Positions 23,283 through 34,400 of a DNA stretch of 64,000 nucleotides are shown in pieces; the first letter of the stretch is position 1; each line of letters begins with the position of its first letter. The notes under the pieces are model-generated. The model was given only the letters and a program-made list of their open reading frames with translations. It made no database searches and was not told the DNA's origin. The position numbers were made by a program, and so were the translations under genes. The stretch comes from Amyelois transitella (Eukaryota > Arthropoda > Insecta > Lepidoptera > Pyralidae), in NCBI RefSeq assembly GCF_032362555.1, contig NC_083525.1:2341501-2405500 (forward strand), written 5' to 3'.

Positions 23283-24199
23283 CAATAGGCTATTTGACTG
23301 TATTAAAAATATACATTTCTTTTATGTCATCAGTCTTAATATTATTTTTTTGGAGCAATTTGTAATAACGCGAGATAAAAATATTGCATTATTTAAACAA
23401 AATCCGTCTCAGAAAATTAGGTTTTTATATGCAGCTGTCACGTGACTAAAAACGAACGTGATTGGCTATTTCTATTATGACGTCAATTATCCATAAACAG
23501 ACTGTGGATCGTACCGTTCCTTAGTGTTCGCTATTATTTTTCAAGATTTTATAAGTGTTTGATCGCTCAGGATTACTCAGATAACATAGGTATTTAATAA
23601 TGGAAACCCATTCCGCGAAAGCTGACAGTCGAAACCTACCAAAAGTGGACGCAATAATGGTTGGAAGAAGAAATCTGGATTGTCTTCTTCAAAGACAATC
23701 CAGATTTCTATGCTGAAATACGAACTGAGGAATGTGAAAACATCATTGTAAGTATATCTTGGTAACCACTGATCTTAGATCATGATCTGAAACCACTTCT
23801 AGCGAATATTCAAATCCATCGGCATAGAAAAAACAGTTTCGTAGGAGATTTTATTGTTGTATTAGTGCATTGAGGCACTGCACAACATTTATAGGAACTC
23901 ATTTTAATAATTTTCACACATATGACGTGGCACAAGTTAAATAAAACAAGAGAAAATCAAAACTTTTCGAAACACCAACAAACTTTGTATGATATTTACA
24001 CGGAATTTACGTCACTGCATGCCATGGCCGCCATATTGCTAAAAGTCGCGTTTTGGCGGCATATTTAAATATTTCATTTTCTTTTTCGATTTTTTAATAA
24101 AATAGCTGTAATAAAGGCAGAAAAGTATTTTTGTAGGGCTCCTTATAAACAAATAAATACCCTAAGATAGTTTTTAGAACTTTGTCAAATAGCCTATTG
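23283..24199. mobile_element. putative DNA transposon with 16-bp perfect terminal inverted repeats
   Basis: CAATAGGCTATTTGAC at 23283-23298 is exactly inverted at 24184-24199. The interior has a coding-like stretch on the plus strand: ATG at 23599 starts METHSAKADSRNLPKVDAIM, and after a local frame change FFKDNPDFYAEIRTEECENI ends at a donor-like gtaagt (about 23751). No target duplication is evident next to the repeats, so the true ends may lie slightly outside. The family is not recognised. Confidence 0.5.
23669..23709. repeat. perfect 18-bp inverted repeat, 5-nt loop
   Basis: Arms 23669-23686 and 23692-23709 (agaaatctggattgtctt and its complement), loop cttca. It lies at the point where the coding-like stretch of the surrounding element changes frame. 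Confidence 0.9.
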
Positions 24200-24448
24200 G
24201 AATTTGAACGAAAATGCACCGACCTTTGAAAATAATGCAACGACGCTTTTAAACATTTTATTTTCTTTATTTTTTGTTCCATTTTATGCCAATTCTACGC
24301 CGTTCAACACAGTATAATAGGTACTTCTAATGTAATTAAAAAAAAAATACATGAAGCTTCCAGAATAAAAATTACGAATCAAGCAATGACGATTTTCTTC
24401 CGGTAATACACGTTACGTTTCTTTATCACAATAATTGTAACATATTAT

Positions 24449-24454
24449 TTTATT
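24449..24454 (-). terminator. polyadenylation signal AATAAA
   Basis: AATAAA on the minus strand about 30 bp after the stop codon of the acidic secreted protein gene. Confidence 0.6.
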
Positions 24455-24482
24455 TAAAACTTCATTACATTCGGTACTTTAA

Positions 24483-26882
24483 CTAGGAATTATTTTTCTC
24501 CAGCTCTTCCTCAGCCCAGATCGCTTTTTCTTTAATCTCGTTAGGATCAACAGAGCTGTCTTCATCATGATTGTCATTTTCACGTTTATTAATATCTGTT
24601 TTATAATTATCTAATTCCAGATGTTCGCTATTTGACACATCGTCGTAACTATCATCAAAATAGTTTTCTGCATCACTTTTATTTATATCTTCTTGTGTCA
24701 AATCATTATTTGCATTTCTTTTAACATTATTTTCGTTATTCATATTTTCATCATCATCGTCGTTTACTGGTTCATCATTGTTCATAACGTAATCATAAAT
24801 ATTCGCTCCTGGATAATATGTTTGGCTACATTCTAAAACTTCAGGATTTTTAGTTAGCGTAGCGTGAATATATTCGTATAATAACGGCATATTTTTAAAT
24901 ATGTTTAAGTAACCTTCGCTTAAGGATGGATATCCTTGTTTATCAGCTTGTTCTGAAAGTATTATAAATATTATCAACATTATTTTGATGGTCAAAAACA
25001 CAACTGTGCTAGGTCCGCCTTTATGTATAGATTTTATCTGAAATAGTAAATGCCCTTATCGAAACTGGAATTTTCTAGAATTCCGTAAGTTTTATGTTGG
25101 CTCCAAAGAAAACATTTTGAACAGTGCCATGTGGTTATCGGCACCAATAGAAAAAAGAATTGCACCTCTCCATCTCTTTCCCATGGATGTCGTAAAAGGC
25201 GACTAAGGGATAGTCTTATAAACTTGTCATTCTTCTTTTCGGCGACGGGCTACCAACCTGCCACTATATGAATCTTAATTCTATCAAACAGCTGAACGTG
25301 GCCTACATTCAGTCAGAAAAGTATCGGGAATGGATTATTTATTTATGGTTCCAAATTCAAATTTTTGTTTTTTTTGTTGTTGTTAGATTGGCACAACTGT
25401 TTTCCATTTTGGCGCGGAGTTTGAGTTGCATCTGTTGTTTACATTAAATACAGTGCTATTTTTAGTTATATCATATCTAGTGTGTATTGCTAATTTCATA
25501 ATGGATAAAAACATCGAACAAAGAGTTTGTCTTAAATTTTGCATTGCCAATGGAATATCGTGTTCGGAGTCACTGAAAATGTTACAGAAGGCTTACGGTG
25601 AATCGACTTTATCAAAAACTCGTGCTTATGAGTGGTACAAAGCGTTCAAAAGCGGTCGAGATGTGATGGAAGATTTGCCTCGCTCTGGTAGGCCATCAAC
25701 GTCTGCAACTGAAGTTAACATCGCAAAAGTGAAGGAAATAGTGACTGAAAATCCTCATTCAACTTTGAGAGAGATAGCCACCGAACTTTCTGTATCTCAC
25801 GAGTCGATCCGTACCATTTTAACTAATAATTTGGGTATGAAACATGTTGCCGCTCGGCTAGTCCCAAAAGACCTGAATTTTTTTCAAAAACTCAATCGCA
25901 TGAGAGTCGCTGAGGACATGCTAGAACGAGTCAATTCCGACCCAACATTCATGAAACGCATTGTTACTGGTGACGAGACGTGGGTTTACGAGTTTGACAT
26001 GCAAACTAGTCAACAAGCTTCGGAGTGGCGCCTTCCAACTGAACCGAAACCGAAAAAACCACGCCAAGGTCGTTCAAAAGTCAAAGTCATGTTGACTGTT
26101 TTCTTTGACTATCGCGGTGTTGTGCACTCGGAATTCTTGCCGGAAGGTCAAACGGTAAATAAGGAATATTATTTGAGTGTTATGCGGCGTTTAAGAGAGC
26201 AAATCCGACGAAAAAGGCCAGATTTGTGGAAAGAAGATTCTTGGATTTTGCACCATGATAATGCACCTTCGCACAAGGCCATCATTGTGAACGAATTTTT
26301 AACCAAACACTCAACAAATACCATCGAGCAACCACCATATTCACCAGATATGGCTCCAGATGACTTTTTTCTTTTTCCTAAACTCAAATTACCACTTCAT
26401 GGCACCCGTTTTCAATCGGTAGAAGACATAAAAGAGAATTCGCGGCGAGAACTGACCTCAATTCCGGAAACAGCGTTTAAAAAATGTTTTGATGATTGGA
26501 TTATTCGTTGGCGTAAGTGTATCGTTTCTAAAGGAGCATATTTTGAAGGTGATAAAATAAATTTGGATGAATAACAAACAGTTTGTGTATTATTGATCTT
26601 TTCCTGCTACTTTCTTGACAGAGTAGTATCAATCTTTTCAAGACTGTTGGCTCTGTCTATCCTGCAAAGGATATAGGCATGATTATATGTATGTATGTAC
26701 AACAAGAACAAAAATTAAGAGTTTGTTAGGGTGTATTACGGTAACGGACAATATGTATATAACAAGCATTTTAGTGAACACGATTATACGTCAAATTTTT
26801 ATCAAATATTCTTACCATCTCCTGACACCGCGAGCAAACTAAATGTATAAAAAACACAAAAACGAAAAGATCCCATTTTCAT
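24483..26882 (-). CDS. secreted acidic Asn/Asp-rich protein, two exons, 178 aa
   Basis: Not recognised as a known family. Exon 1 (26882-26816) encodes a signal peptide, MKMGSFRFCVFYTFSLLAVS, and ends in phase 1 at GTAAGA. Exon 2 (24952-24483) starts after 'atactttcag' with EQADKQGYPSLSEGY, so the frame fits. Residues 30-80 are mixed and aromatic (NMPLLYEYIHATLTKNPEVL, a single Cys near ECSQTYYPG). The rest is highly acidic and Asn-rich (NDDDDENMNNENN, HDEDSSVDPNEIKEKAIWAE). The frame stays open upstream of exon 2, but joining exon 1 at 24952 gives one signal peptide rather than two hydrophobic stretches. AATAAA follows 30 bp after the stop. The 1.86-kb intron holds a SINE split by a mariner element. 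It is probably extracellular; its role is unknown. Confidence 0.65.
25313..26618 (+). mobile_element. mariner-family DNA transposon
   Basis: About 1.3 kb with imperfect inverted ends of about 30 bp: left 'tcagaaaagtatcgggaatg', right (complement) 'tcaagaaagtagcaggaaaa'; 22 of 30 positions match by eye. It encodes one full-length transposase and interrupts a SINE-M copy. TA dinucleotides lie near both junctions (gta before 'tcgg' on the left, 'gtagtatc' on the right), but small changes at the ends prevent exact placement of the TA duplication. Confidence 0.85.
25501..26574 (+). CDS. mariner transposase, 357 aa, D,D34D
   Basis: Cut-and-paste transposase of the mariner/Tc1 superfamily. The N-terminal helix-turn-helix region (about residues 1-115) includes RSGRPSTS and the second HTH LREIATELSVSHESIRTIL. 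Linker: HVAARLVPKDLN, matching the usual WVPhxL position. Catalytic residues: first Asp in VTGDETWVY, second in HHDNAPSHK, third in YSPDMAPDDFFLF; counting 34 residues between the last two gives D,D34D. Length is normal (345-355 aa is usual). The Met at 25501 (MDKNIEQ) is preferred; the frame is open 25 codons upstream, but that stretch is hydrophobic and unlike the family. No stop or frameshift is seen. It is antisense to the host gene. Confidence 0.93.
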   Translation: MDKNIEQRVCLKFCIANGISCSESLKMLQKAYGESTLSKTRAYEWYKAFKSGRDVMEDLPRSGRPSTSATEVNIAKVKEIVTENPHSTLREIATELSVSHESIRTILTNNLGMKHVAARLVPKDLNFFQKLNRMRVAEDMLERVNSDPTFMKRIVTGDETWVYEFDMQTSQQASEWRLPTEPKPKKPRQGRSKVKVMLTVFFDYRGVVHSEFLPEGQTVNKEYYLSVMRRLREQIRRKRPDLWKEDSWILHHDNAPSHKAIIVNEFLTKHSTNTIEQPPYSPDMAPDDFFLFPKLKLPLHGTRFQSVEDIKENSRRELTSIPETAFKKCFDDWIIRWRKCIVSKGAYFEGDKINLDE

Positions 26883-28457
26883 TATTATTGTAGCAAATAA
26901 ATATTTTAATATATCATCTCACCCAAAATTAGAATTGTATAGTCAGTTATGCCGCCTTACACGGTATGAAGTTCAAACACTCAGGCCTATCTGAAATGCT
27001 GAAATTTAGGTCTAAGAATGATGTATTGTTGATGATAAGCTATGTTACAGTTTCTTGGAATAGTTTACTGAGGCTAATAACTATGTAAATTGAGCACTGT
27101 GTAAAATTGTAAGAGATAGCAACAATTTTGGTAACAATTGAAGTGGTTTTTCCGTAATCAGTGTATGGATTTTCTCTGCTTTCCAGCGAAGGAGGAAGTA
27201 GGAGGTTCATTTTAGACACCCCTATGATTCAAAATCCTAAGGTATGTCCCATTCTGTATGAAAATTTTATGAAACAAAGACAAATAATATTTTTACTGAA
27301 CACAATAAAGTTTCATAACTAAAAATTTCACATTCTTAAATGCAACAGAAGCCATACTTATATTTTATAAAGAAAACGATTTGTGTTTTTGAATTTTTGT
27401 TTGTAATGAAAAACCTCAAAAACTAGTGGACCGATTTTGACGTATTTTGGCACAAAATTATATATACCTTCAGGAGTAACATAGACATTTCTGCTAATTT
27501 AAAACGCAAGGGCAAAGTCTATTGTTTTTTTAGTTTATCATCATTTTGTGGCTAGTTTCAAAGTATTATTCTTCAAAATAGTCACGAATAATGTTTCTTA
27601 TTATATTTTCGTTTGCGTGATGTGAAACCCGTTATTTGAAGTTTCTTTAACTGACGTATTTACTACTATCTCATTTAATAATACGGCAAAACCTCCTTTA
27701 TAATGAATATCAGAAAAACGGCCAGCACACTTCACAAAATGAAAGACCGTCATTCAACTATGAAAGAGATTAAAATAATGATATACATAATTGTAAATAC
27801 CATAGGTGTTTATAAGTTTTAAACTTTTTCGTATCAGATTAAACAATTTATGTAATTGAATATCAAGGGTTTTTTAATACTGATACTAGCTTTTGCCAGT
27901 AAAAACAGTTACGCCAGGAGTAAGGCTAGTTTTGACGCCTTAGTTCATTATCGTTTATAGCACATTCTGCAATAGGCACCTTATGATCTTCACAGTACTT
28001 ACTTGTATGTGTATGCAGATTTATTTTTAAGGCTTGTTGAAATATTTAAAAAAAGCGAGTATAGGAGACAAACGAACAGTTGGGATAAGTCCGCCATTGT
28101 ACATGTTCTTCTAAATCCAATGACTGTTTTGTGATTTGTTATATTTCTTTTTATGTGCGATAGAGTTAACAAACAAATAAACAATGTTATTGTATGTGTT
28201 TTTTGTTTAAAACTATAGTGAAGCTATCACTATTTTCCACTAGCATATATACGCTCACTTTGTAAAAAAAAATACCTTGATGAATAAAAAAGAGATTGAC
28301 TTTCAAATATTTATTATTTAAAATTTAGTACAATGACAAATAAAAAAACGTACACAAAACACAAATTCGACTAGCAGATCTTTTGGTAACTTATCACCAC
28401 AGAACAAAGGGCCGCGCCACGAAGCGCTCGCTCTGTTCTGTGTTTCTTAATTCTATC
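26883..28457. other. intergenic region between astacin gene 3' end and the acidic protein gene
   Basis: Promoter side of the acidic protein gene, with an AT-rich 'gatatattaaaata' about 35-45 bp upstream of its start. RTE-like 3' UTR wording lies at about 27400-27530 ('aactagtggaccgattttga'), and a LINE tail at 28078-28185 matches 53596-53705. The astacin 3' UTR covers roughly 28300-28457. No gene is seen. Confidence 0.5.
28078..28185 (+). repeat. LINE 3' tail ('ggataagtccgccattgtac')
   Basis: Nearly the same 100 bases occur at 53596-53705: 'ttgggataagtccgccattg' ... 'tttttatgtgcgatagagtt' and an A/C-rich (aaac)n tail. A 5'-truncated LINE copy. Confidence 0.7.
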
Positions 28458-31400
28458 TTATTCTGTATCGTTCTTTCCTATTCCTAGAAGATTCTGGAAA
28501 AAACTGCCAATAGGGTTGCCTCCCTGCTGTTCTGCATTCTCGGCTTGAACTTGGGAGCCACTGGAAATAAGACGTGAAATTTTGTTTTATTAATAAAAGC
28601 AAGTTGACTTAGAGAAACAAATATATTATATACGGTCGAATTGAGAAACCTCCTCCTTTTTTGAAGTCGGTTAATAAACAAGGAAAATGAAAGTTGGAAA
28701 GTATAGGCTTGAATAAACGTACCTATCTTGATAACATACATACATATAGTCACGTCTATATCCCTTACGGGGTACACAGAGCCAACAGTATTGAAAAGAC
28801 TGAAAGGCCACGTTCGACTGTAAGACGAAATTGAGATTCAAATAGTGACAAGTTGCTAGCCCATCGCCTACAAGGGGAATCCCAAGTTTATATAAGTCTA
28901 TCCCTTAGTCGCTTTTTACGACATCCAAGGGAAATATATGGGAGTGATTCTATTCCAAAGTGCCGGGAACCACACGGCACCGAGACTTACGTTTTCTTGC
29001 AATTGTACATGGCGTTGACTTTTTTGACGTCACCACGGCTTAGACCTTCCCTCTGACCTAACTTGAAGCCTCCCACCTGTAACATTAAGATTTTTAGGCT
29101 TTATGACTGATTGACTGACATATCAACTCGCAGCTCAAACCGCTAGATCTACATAATAAATAATAATATACATATATATACGGGACAAATTACACAGATC
29201 GAGTTAGCCCCGAAGTTAGTTCGAGACTTGTGTTACGAGATACTAACTCAACGATACTATATTTAATAATAAATACTTATAAAGATAAACATTCAAGACC
29301 CAGGCCAAACAGAAAAAGTTCGTTTCTCATCACGCCTTGGTCGGTCACGTCTATATCCCTTGCGGGGTCAACATAGCCAATATTCTTTAAGGATTGTTTT
29401 GCCCCATAGACTCCAAATTTTCACAGAATATTTAGTTGTATGAAGTTAGTTACCTTTCAATATAAATAATAAAATAAAAATAAAGTAATTATATAATGGT
29501 TATGGTAATAGAGAATAAAAGTATAAGAAGATTAAGGTAATAAGAGTAAAAAAATTACGGATACTACTTTTAGAAGATTGAATAGCATAACCTGTCACAA
29601 TTCCAACATTAAGCCATACAGCTGAACATAGCCTTTCAGTCTTTTCAAGACTGTCTAGCCTGCAAGGGATATAGACATGATAATATGAATGAATAAAGTA
29701 ATTATTGAAGGCAAAAGTTCTCCTATACAACGAAAAATTTTTTTATAGATATATATCCTATCGTGCTCGAGTCCATCTCGTACCGAGTCGGTTTTTAAAA
29801 GAAATTGTTTCTAGCGGGTATGTTAGAGCCTACCTTTGGCTCGATGGTCTTCTGCCGGTTCTTGGAGAAGGCGTACTCTGAATAGTGCATCACGCTGTTG
29901 TAGTCGTAACCCACGCCGTAATCGTTGACGCTCTGCTTATCCGCTTTCTTGAAGTTATTCTCCGACCCTGATTAGAAATGAATATAACGGGTGGCCCTCT
30001 ATACATACATAAAACCACGCCTCTTTCCCGGAGGGGTAGGCAGAGGGTTTAGTTGACAGCTCGTCATTTTACGTATTTCGGCATTACGTCGCATTATTAT
30101 CACGTCTCTTGACTTAACTAGACAACATCTTCTACTTGCTGTATTTCGTCACTTTCGCAATTCGTCCGACGAGCATGTGCAATCAAGTTTATAATTGTTA
30201 ACCATTTTTTCCTATTAATCTAAGAGACTACCTCTTCCCACTTGCCACGATCTCTGCATACTTCCTTCGCTTCATCCACATTCATAACTCTCTTCATGCA
30301 AGCTTGGCGGTTTCGGGTAGTTTTGACCTGACCCTTTACCAGGACGTCCTTAATTTGATCATGATACGTTCGTCTAGGTCGTGAGCCTCTACCCTTTTTT
30401 TTGTTACCAAAAAAAAAATTCAATCATAAAGCCATACAGCTGAACGTGACCTACCAGTTTTTTTTTTAAGACTGCCGGCTCTGCCTTCCCCGCGTGCGAT
30501 ATAGACGTGATTATTATGTTTCTTTATTTGACGAAATATTCGTATTGAAACAATTAGTTCTACATTCATTCATGTTTTTTAATGTAGATGTGCGTTCGTC
30601 CACGATTTAGATTTAAGTGATCTATATTTGTAAATTGACGTCCGGTGAAAATGCTGCAGTGTAGTTTCTTCCGCCGCTTCTTCTGCACATGCGCTTTGAA
30701 AGCGGTAGTAGTTATAATTAGATTAAAGTGATGTGACATCAATAAGTGATACCTTGTATCCAATTTTGATAATAAATCTATTCTATTCTAAATAGATTTA
30801 AGTGATGTGACGTCAATAAGTGACACCTTGTATCCAATTTTGAAAATAAATCTATTCTATTCTGATTTAAGTTATGTGACGTCAATAAGTGATACCTTCT
30901 ATACAATTTTGAAAAAAATTCTATACTATTATATTGTATTATATGTATGTATGTCGTGTGGTTCCCGGCACTAATACAAAAAAGAATAGGACCACTCCAT
31001 CTCTTTCCCATGGATGTCGTAAAAGGCGACTAAGGGATAGGCTTACAAACTTGGGATTCTTTTTAGGCGATTGGCTAGCAACCTGTCACTATTTAAATCT
31101 CAATTCTATCATTGAACCAAGTAGCTGAACGTGGCCATTCAGTCTTTTCAAGACTGTTGGCTCTGTCTACCCCGCAAGGGATATAGACGTGACCATGTGT
31201 ATGTATGTTATTTTAGAGATCATATATACGTACCTGGCTTAACATTGCTGTACCAGACGGTGACGAAGTCGTCTCTCTCAGGGCGGCTCTGCTCGTGCAT
31301 GAACCCTATAGCGTGGAGCAACTCGTGGAGGACGGTGCCCTTCTTCGTGAGGCAGCCGGGGGACTGCAGGTTCACTTCTTGGCGACCACCTGGCATTTAT

Positions 31401-34400
31401 CCGTTTTTGGTTAAATAATAAGCCAAATAGCTGAACGTGGCCTATCAGTCTTTACAAGACTGTTGGCTCTGTCTACCCCGCAAGGGATATAGACGTGATT
31501 GTGTGTGTGTGTGTGTGTTAAATAAATAAATATATACGGGACAAATTACACAGATTGAGTTAGCCTCGAAGTAAGTTCGACACTTGTGTTACGAGATACT
31601 AACTCAACGATACTAAATTTTATAATAAGATTTATAATAACATCCAAGACTCAGGCTAATCAGAAAAAGTTCTTTTCTTATCATGCCCTGACCGGGATTC
31701 GAACCCGGGACCTCCGGTATCACAGACAAGCGTACTACCGCTGCGCCACAGAGGCCGTTAAAATGCCAACCGGGTGTTACTCTGGTCAACTTTCGCATTT
31801 ATAATATTAGTAGGATTTGCATCATGACCTGACCCCAAAGCATTGAACGCGCGATGCCGTTTATATCGCGCGTTAAATTACCGCTGCTGCGTTTTTTTGT
31901 TGACGTGATTCGAGACAGCGATAATAACGGTGACGCGCGTGATATTTGGGAGTTAGTCAGTTAGTTTTGAGAGTTAGTTAGCGATAGTTTGGGAGTATGT
32001 CAGTATGAATGTTTGTTACTCTTTTACGCAAAAACTACTGAACCGATTACGATGAAATTTGGTATGTAGTTAGCTGAAGATCCAGAATAACATATAGGCT
32101 ACTTTTTATCCCGAAGTTCCCGCGGGATTGATTGCACGCGGACGAACCTGCCATGCCTTGTCGTATACCGGGAACCACACGACACGGCAGGTTAGTAAAC
32201 GTGTTCATTATCATTGGCCGTGTGGTTCCCGGCACCATTGAAAAAAGAATAGGACCACTCCATCTCTTTCCCATGAATGTCGTAAAAGGCGACTAAGGGA
32301 TAGGCTTATAAACTTGGGATTCTTTTTTTAGGCGAAGGACTAGCAACCTGTCACTATTTGATTCTCAATTCTATCATTAAGCCAAATAGCTGAACGTGGC
32401 CATTCAGTCTTTTCAAGACTGTTGGCTCTGTCTACCCCGCAAGGGATATTGACGTGACCATATGTATGTATGTTCATTATCATACCAATCCGGCCTACGG
32501 AGGACCAGCAGCCGGTGTTCTTGTTCTGTATGACGATGTAGTCGGTCTGCCTGCTTCTCGGCACGAAGTGGAGGCAGGTCATGCGGTGGTAGTCGTCAAT
32601 TGCTTGCATGATCAGGTCGCGTTGCTCAGAACCTACAGGTATATATAGTGTAAATATTATGTAAAAATATATAAGGAATAATAATAAATATATACGGGAC
32701 AAATTACACTGAAAGAGTTAGCCTCGAAGTAAGTTCAAGACTAGTGTTACGAGATACTAACTCTATTTAAGTAATTAACATCCAAGACCCAGGCCAATCA
32801 GGATATATTAATATATTTAAGATTCAAATAGTGACAGATTGCTAGCACATCGCCTTTATATATTTTTTAATTTACGCGTTTTTATATTCTGTCAACTTAC
32901 TGAAATACCCCTCGAGAGAGTAAGGTATGACACCATCAGGCCACCTCATGGCTTCGTGTCGGATGCCGTTCCTCCCCTGCGCCGATGTCTTGGGGATCAA
33001 GATGTCGCCCTCGGCATACTCCCCCATCTCCTCAGGGTTCATTAGAGAAGTCTCGTTCCATGTTGAGAGACTCTCTCCTGGAAAGATATAAAAAAGGAAT
33101 AAAAAGGTAGCAAACACATACATAAATCACGCCTCTTTCACGGACAGAGACTTCATCGTTCCACTTTCCACGATCTCTGCATACTTCATGTAACTCGACG
33201 GTTTCAGGTACTCTTGACCTGACTATTTGCCAGGACTTCCTTAATTTAATCAAGGTACGTACGTTCATTCACAGTCAACCTGCTTTCATTCATCCTCTCC
33301 ACATGATCTTACCATCTTATCATAGGCTTTTCTATTTCTGTTACTATATCTTCGTTCACATCACAATGTGTGGTTTTATTTATTTTATAACTACTTTTTT
33401 ATTGTTATTCTGAGGTCCACCGAGCACCGCTCGGTCAGCCAGGTAGGTACTTTAATTTGTGAAGAAACATATCCTTTTAAAATAACTTCACTGCCATAAA
33501 ACTTTTGTCTTCTTCTTACTTCACAAAGTTATTTATATGTTGTGACCCAAAAACCCGAATTACAATGCAACTGAAATGCAGTTAGGATGTCATAACAATA
33601 AAGGAAATAGACCTCAAAGAGATATCAAAAGTAATATTTCAATACTATCAGACCACTGTCACAGTAACACTAACGTTTGTTAACAATAAACGGAATTCCT
33701 AATCTTTCGCTAATGAGAAAAGGTGCTAAAATGTTTCTAATAGTAAGAGTATGAAGTTCGGTTTTAGGAAGAAAATTATAAAGATCTCATCATAGTGGCA
33801 TTTTTACTTCCTCCTGGCTTTAGTCCCGGTTGCATCCTCGCCACTCTGGAGAGGATCTCAGGGTATGCCTTTTGACTATGGATCTGACATGACAGCCAAA
33901 CAGCTGAACGTGGCCTATCAGTCTTTTTGTTGGCTCTGACTACCCCGCAAGGGATATAGACGTGATTATATGTATGTAGATATGTATCTGACATGATAGC
34001 ATCTGACCCGAAAAGCTTAACTCTGATTCTATTTTAAAGACGCTCTTGCGCGGAGCTATACTCCTTGCAGGAATTTACAGAAGAAATAGAGCCGCTTACT
34101 CTTGTAAATCTTTTCTATCTCTGCACCAAATTTCACTAAAATCGATCCAGTTGTTTTTGAGTTCATTCGGTACAAACTAAAAATCTTTTCTCTTTATAAT
34201 AAGTATGGTGATCTTATCATTTTTTTACGATCATCTTCCTTCAAAGTGGCTATAGTGATATCATGAATCCTCTACCTCTTACCCGTTTTTGGGATATTTT
34301 GTACAATTTTACACGTTTTCTTTAGTTGCCACTTAAGGCAACCATGGAAGAAACGATTTAGTTCTCTCTAGTATCTCTACTCTATGATGAAAACCAAACT

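Larger units (their letters stand above)
25124..26700 (+). repeat. SINE-M copy split by a mariner insertion
   Basis: The left part 25124-25312 ('agtgccatgtggttatcggc' to 'ggcctacattcagt') continues at about 26632-26700 ('tcttttcaagactgttggct' to the TATG tail). The SINE is therefore older than the mariner. Confidence 0.85.

Noticed and set aside
24953-25001. Exon 2 of the acidic protein extended upstream (FLTIKIMLIIF...)
   Set aside because: The frame has no ATG at its 5' end (the first codon is GTG), and joining exon 1 at the acceptor before 24952 gives one signal peptide and a correct phase.
27400-27530. Possible conserved noncoding element
   Set aside because: Its wording ('aactagtggaccgattttga') is typical of RTE-type LINE 3' ends.
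30712-30945. CRISPR-like direct repeats
   Set aside because: Units are adjacent without unique spacers, in a eukaryotic genome; this is a tandem repeat in a retroelement tail.
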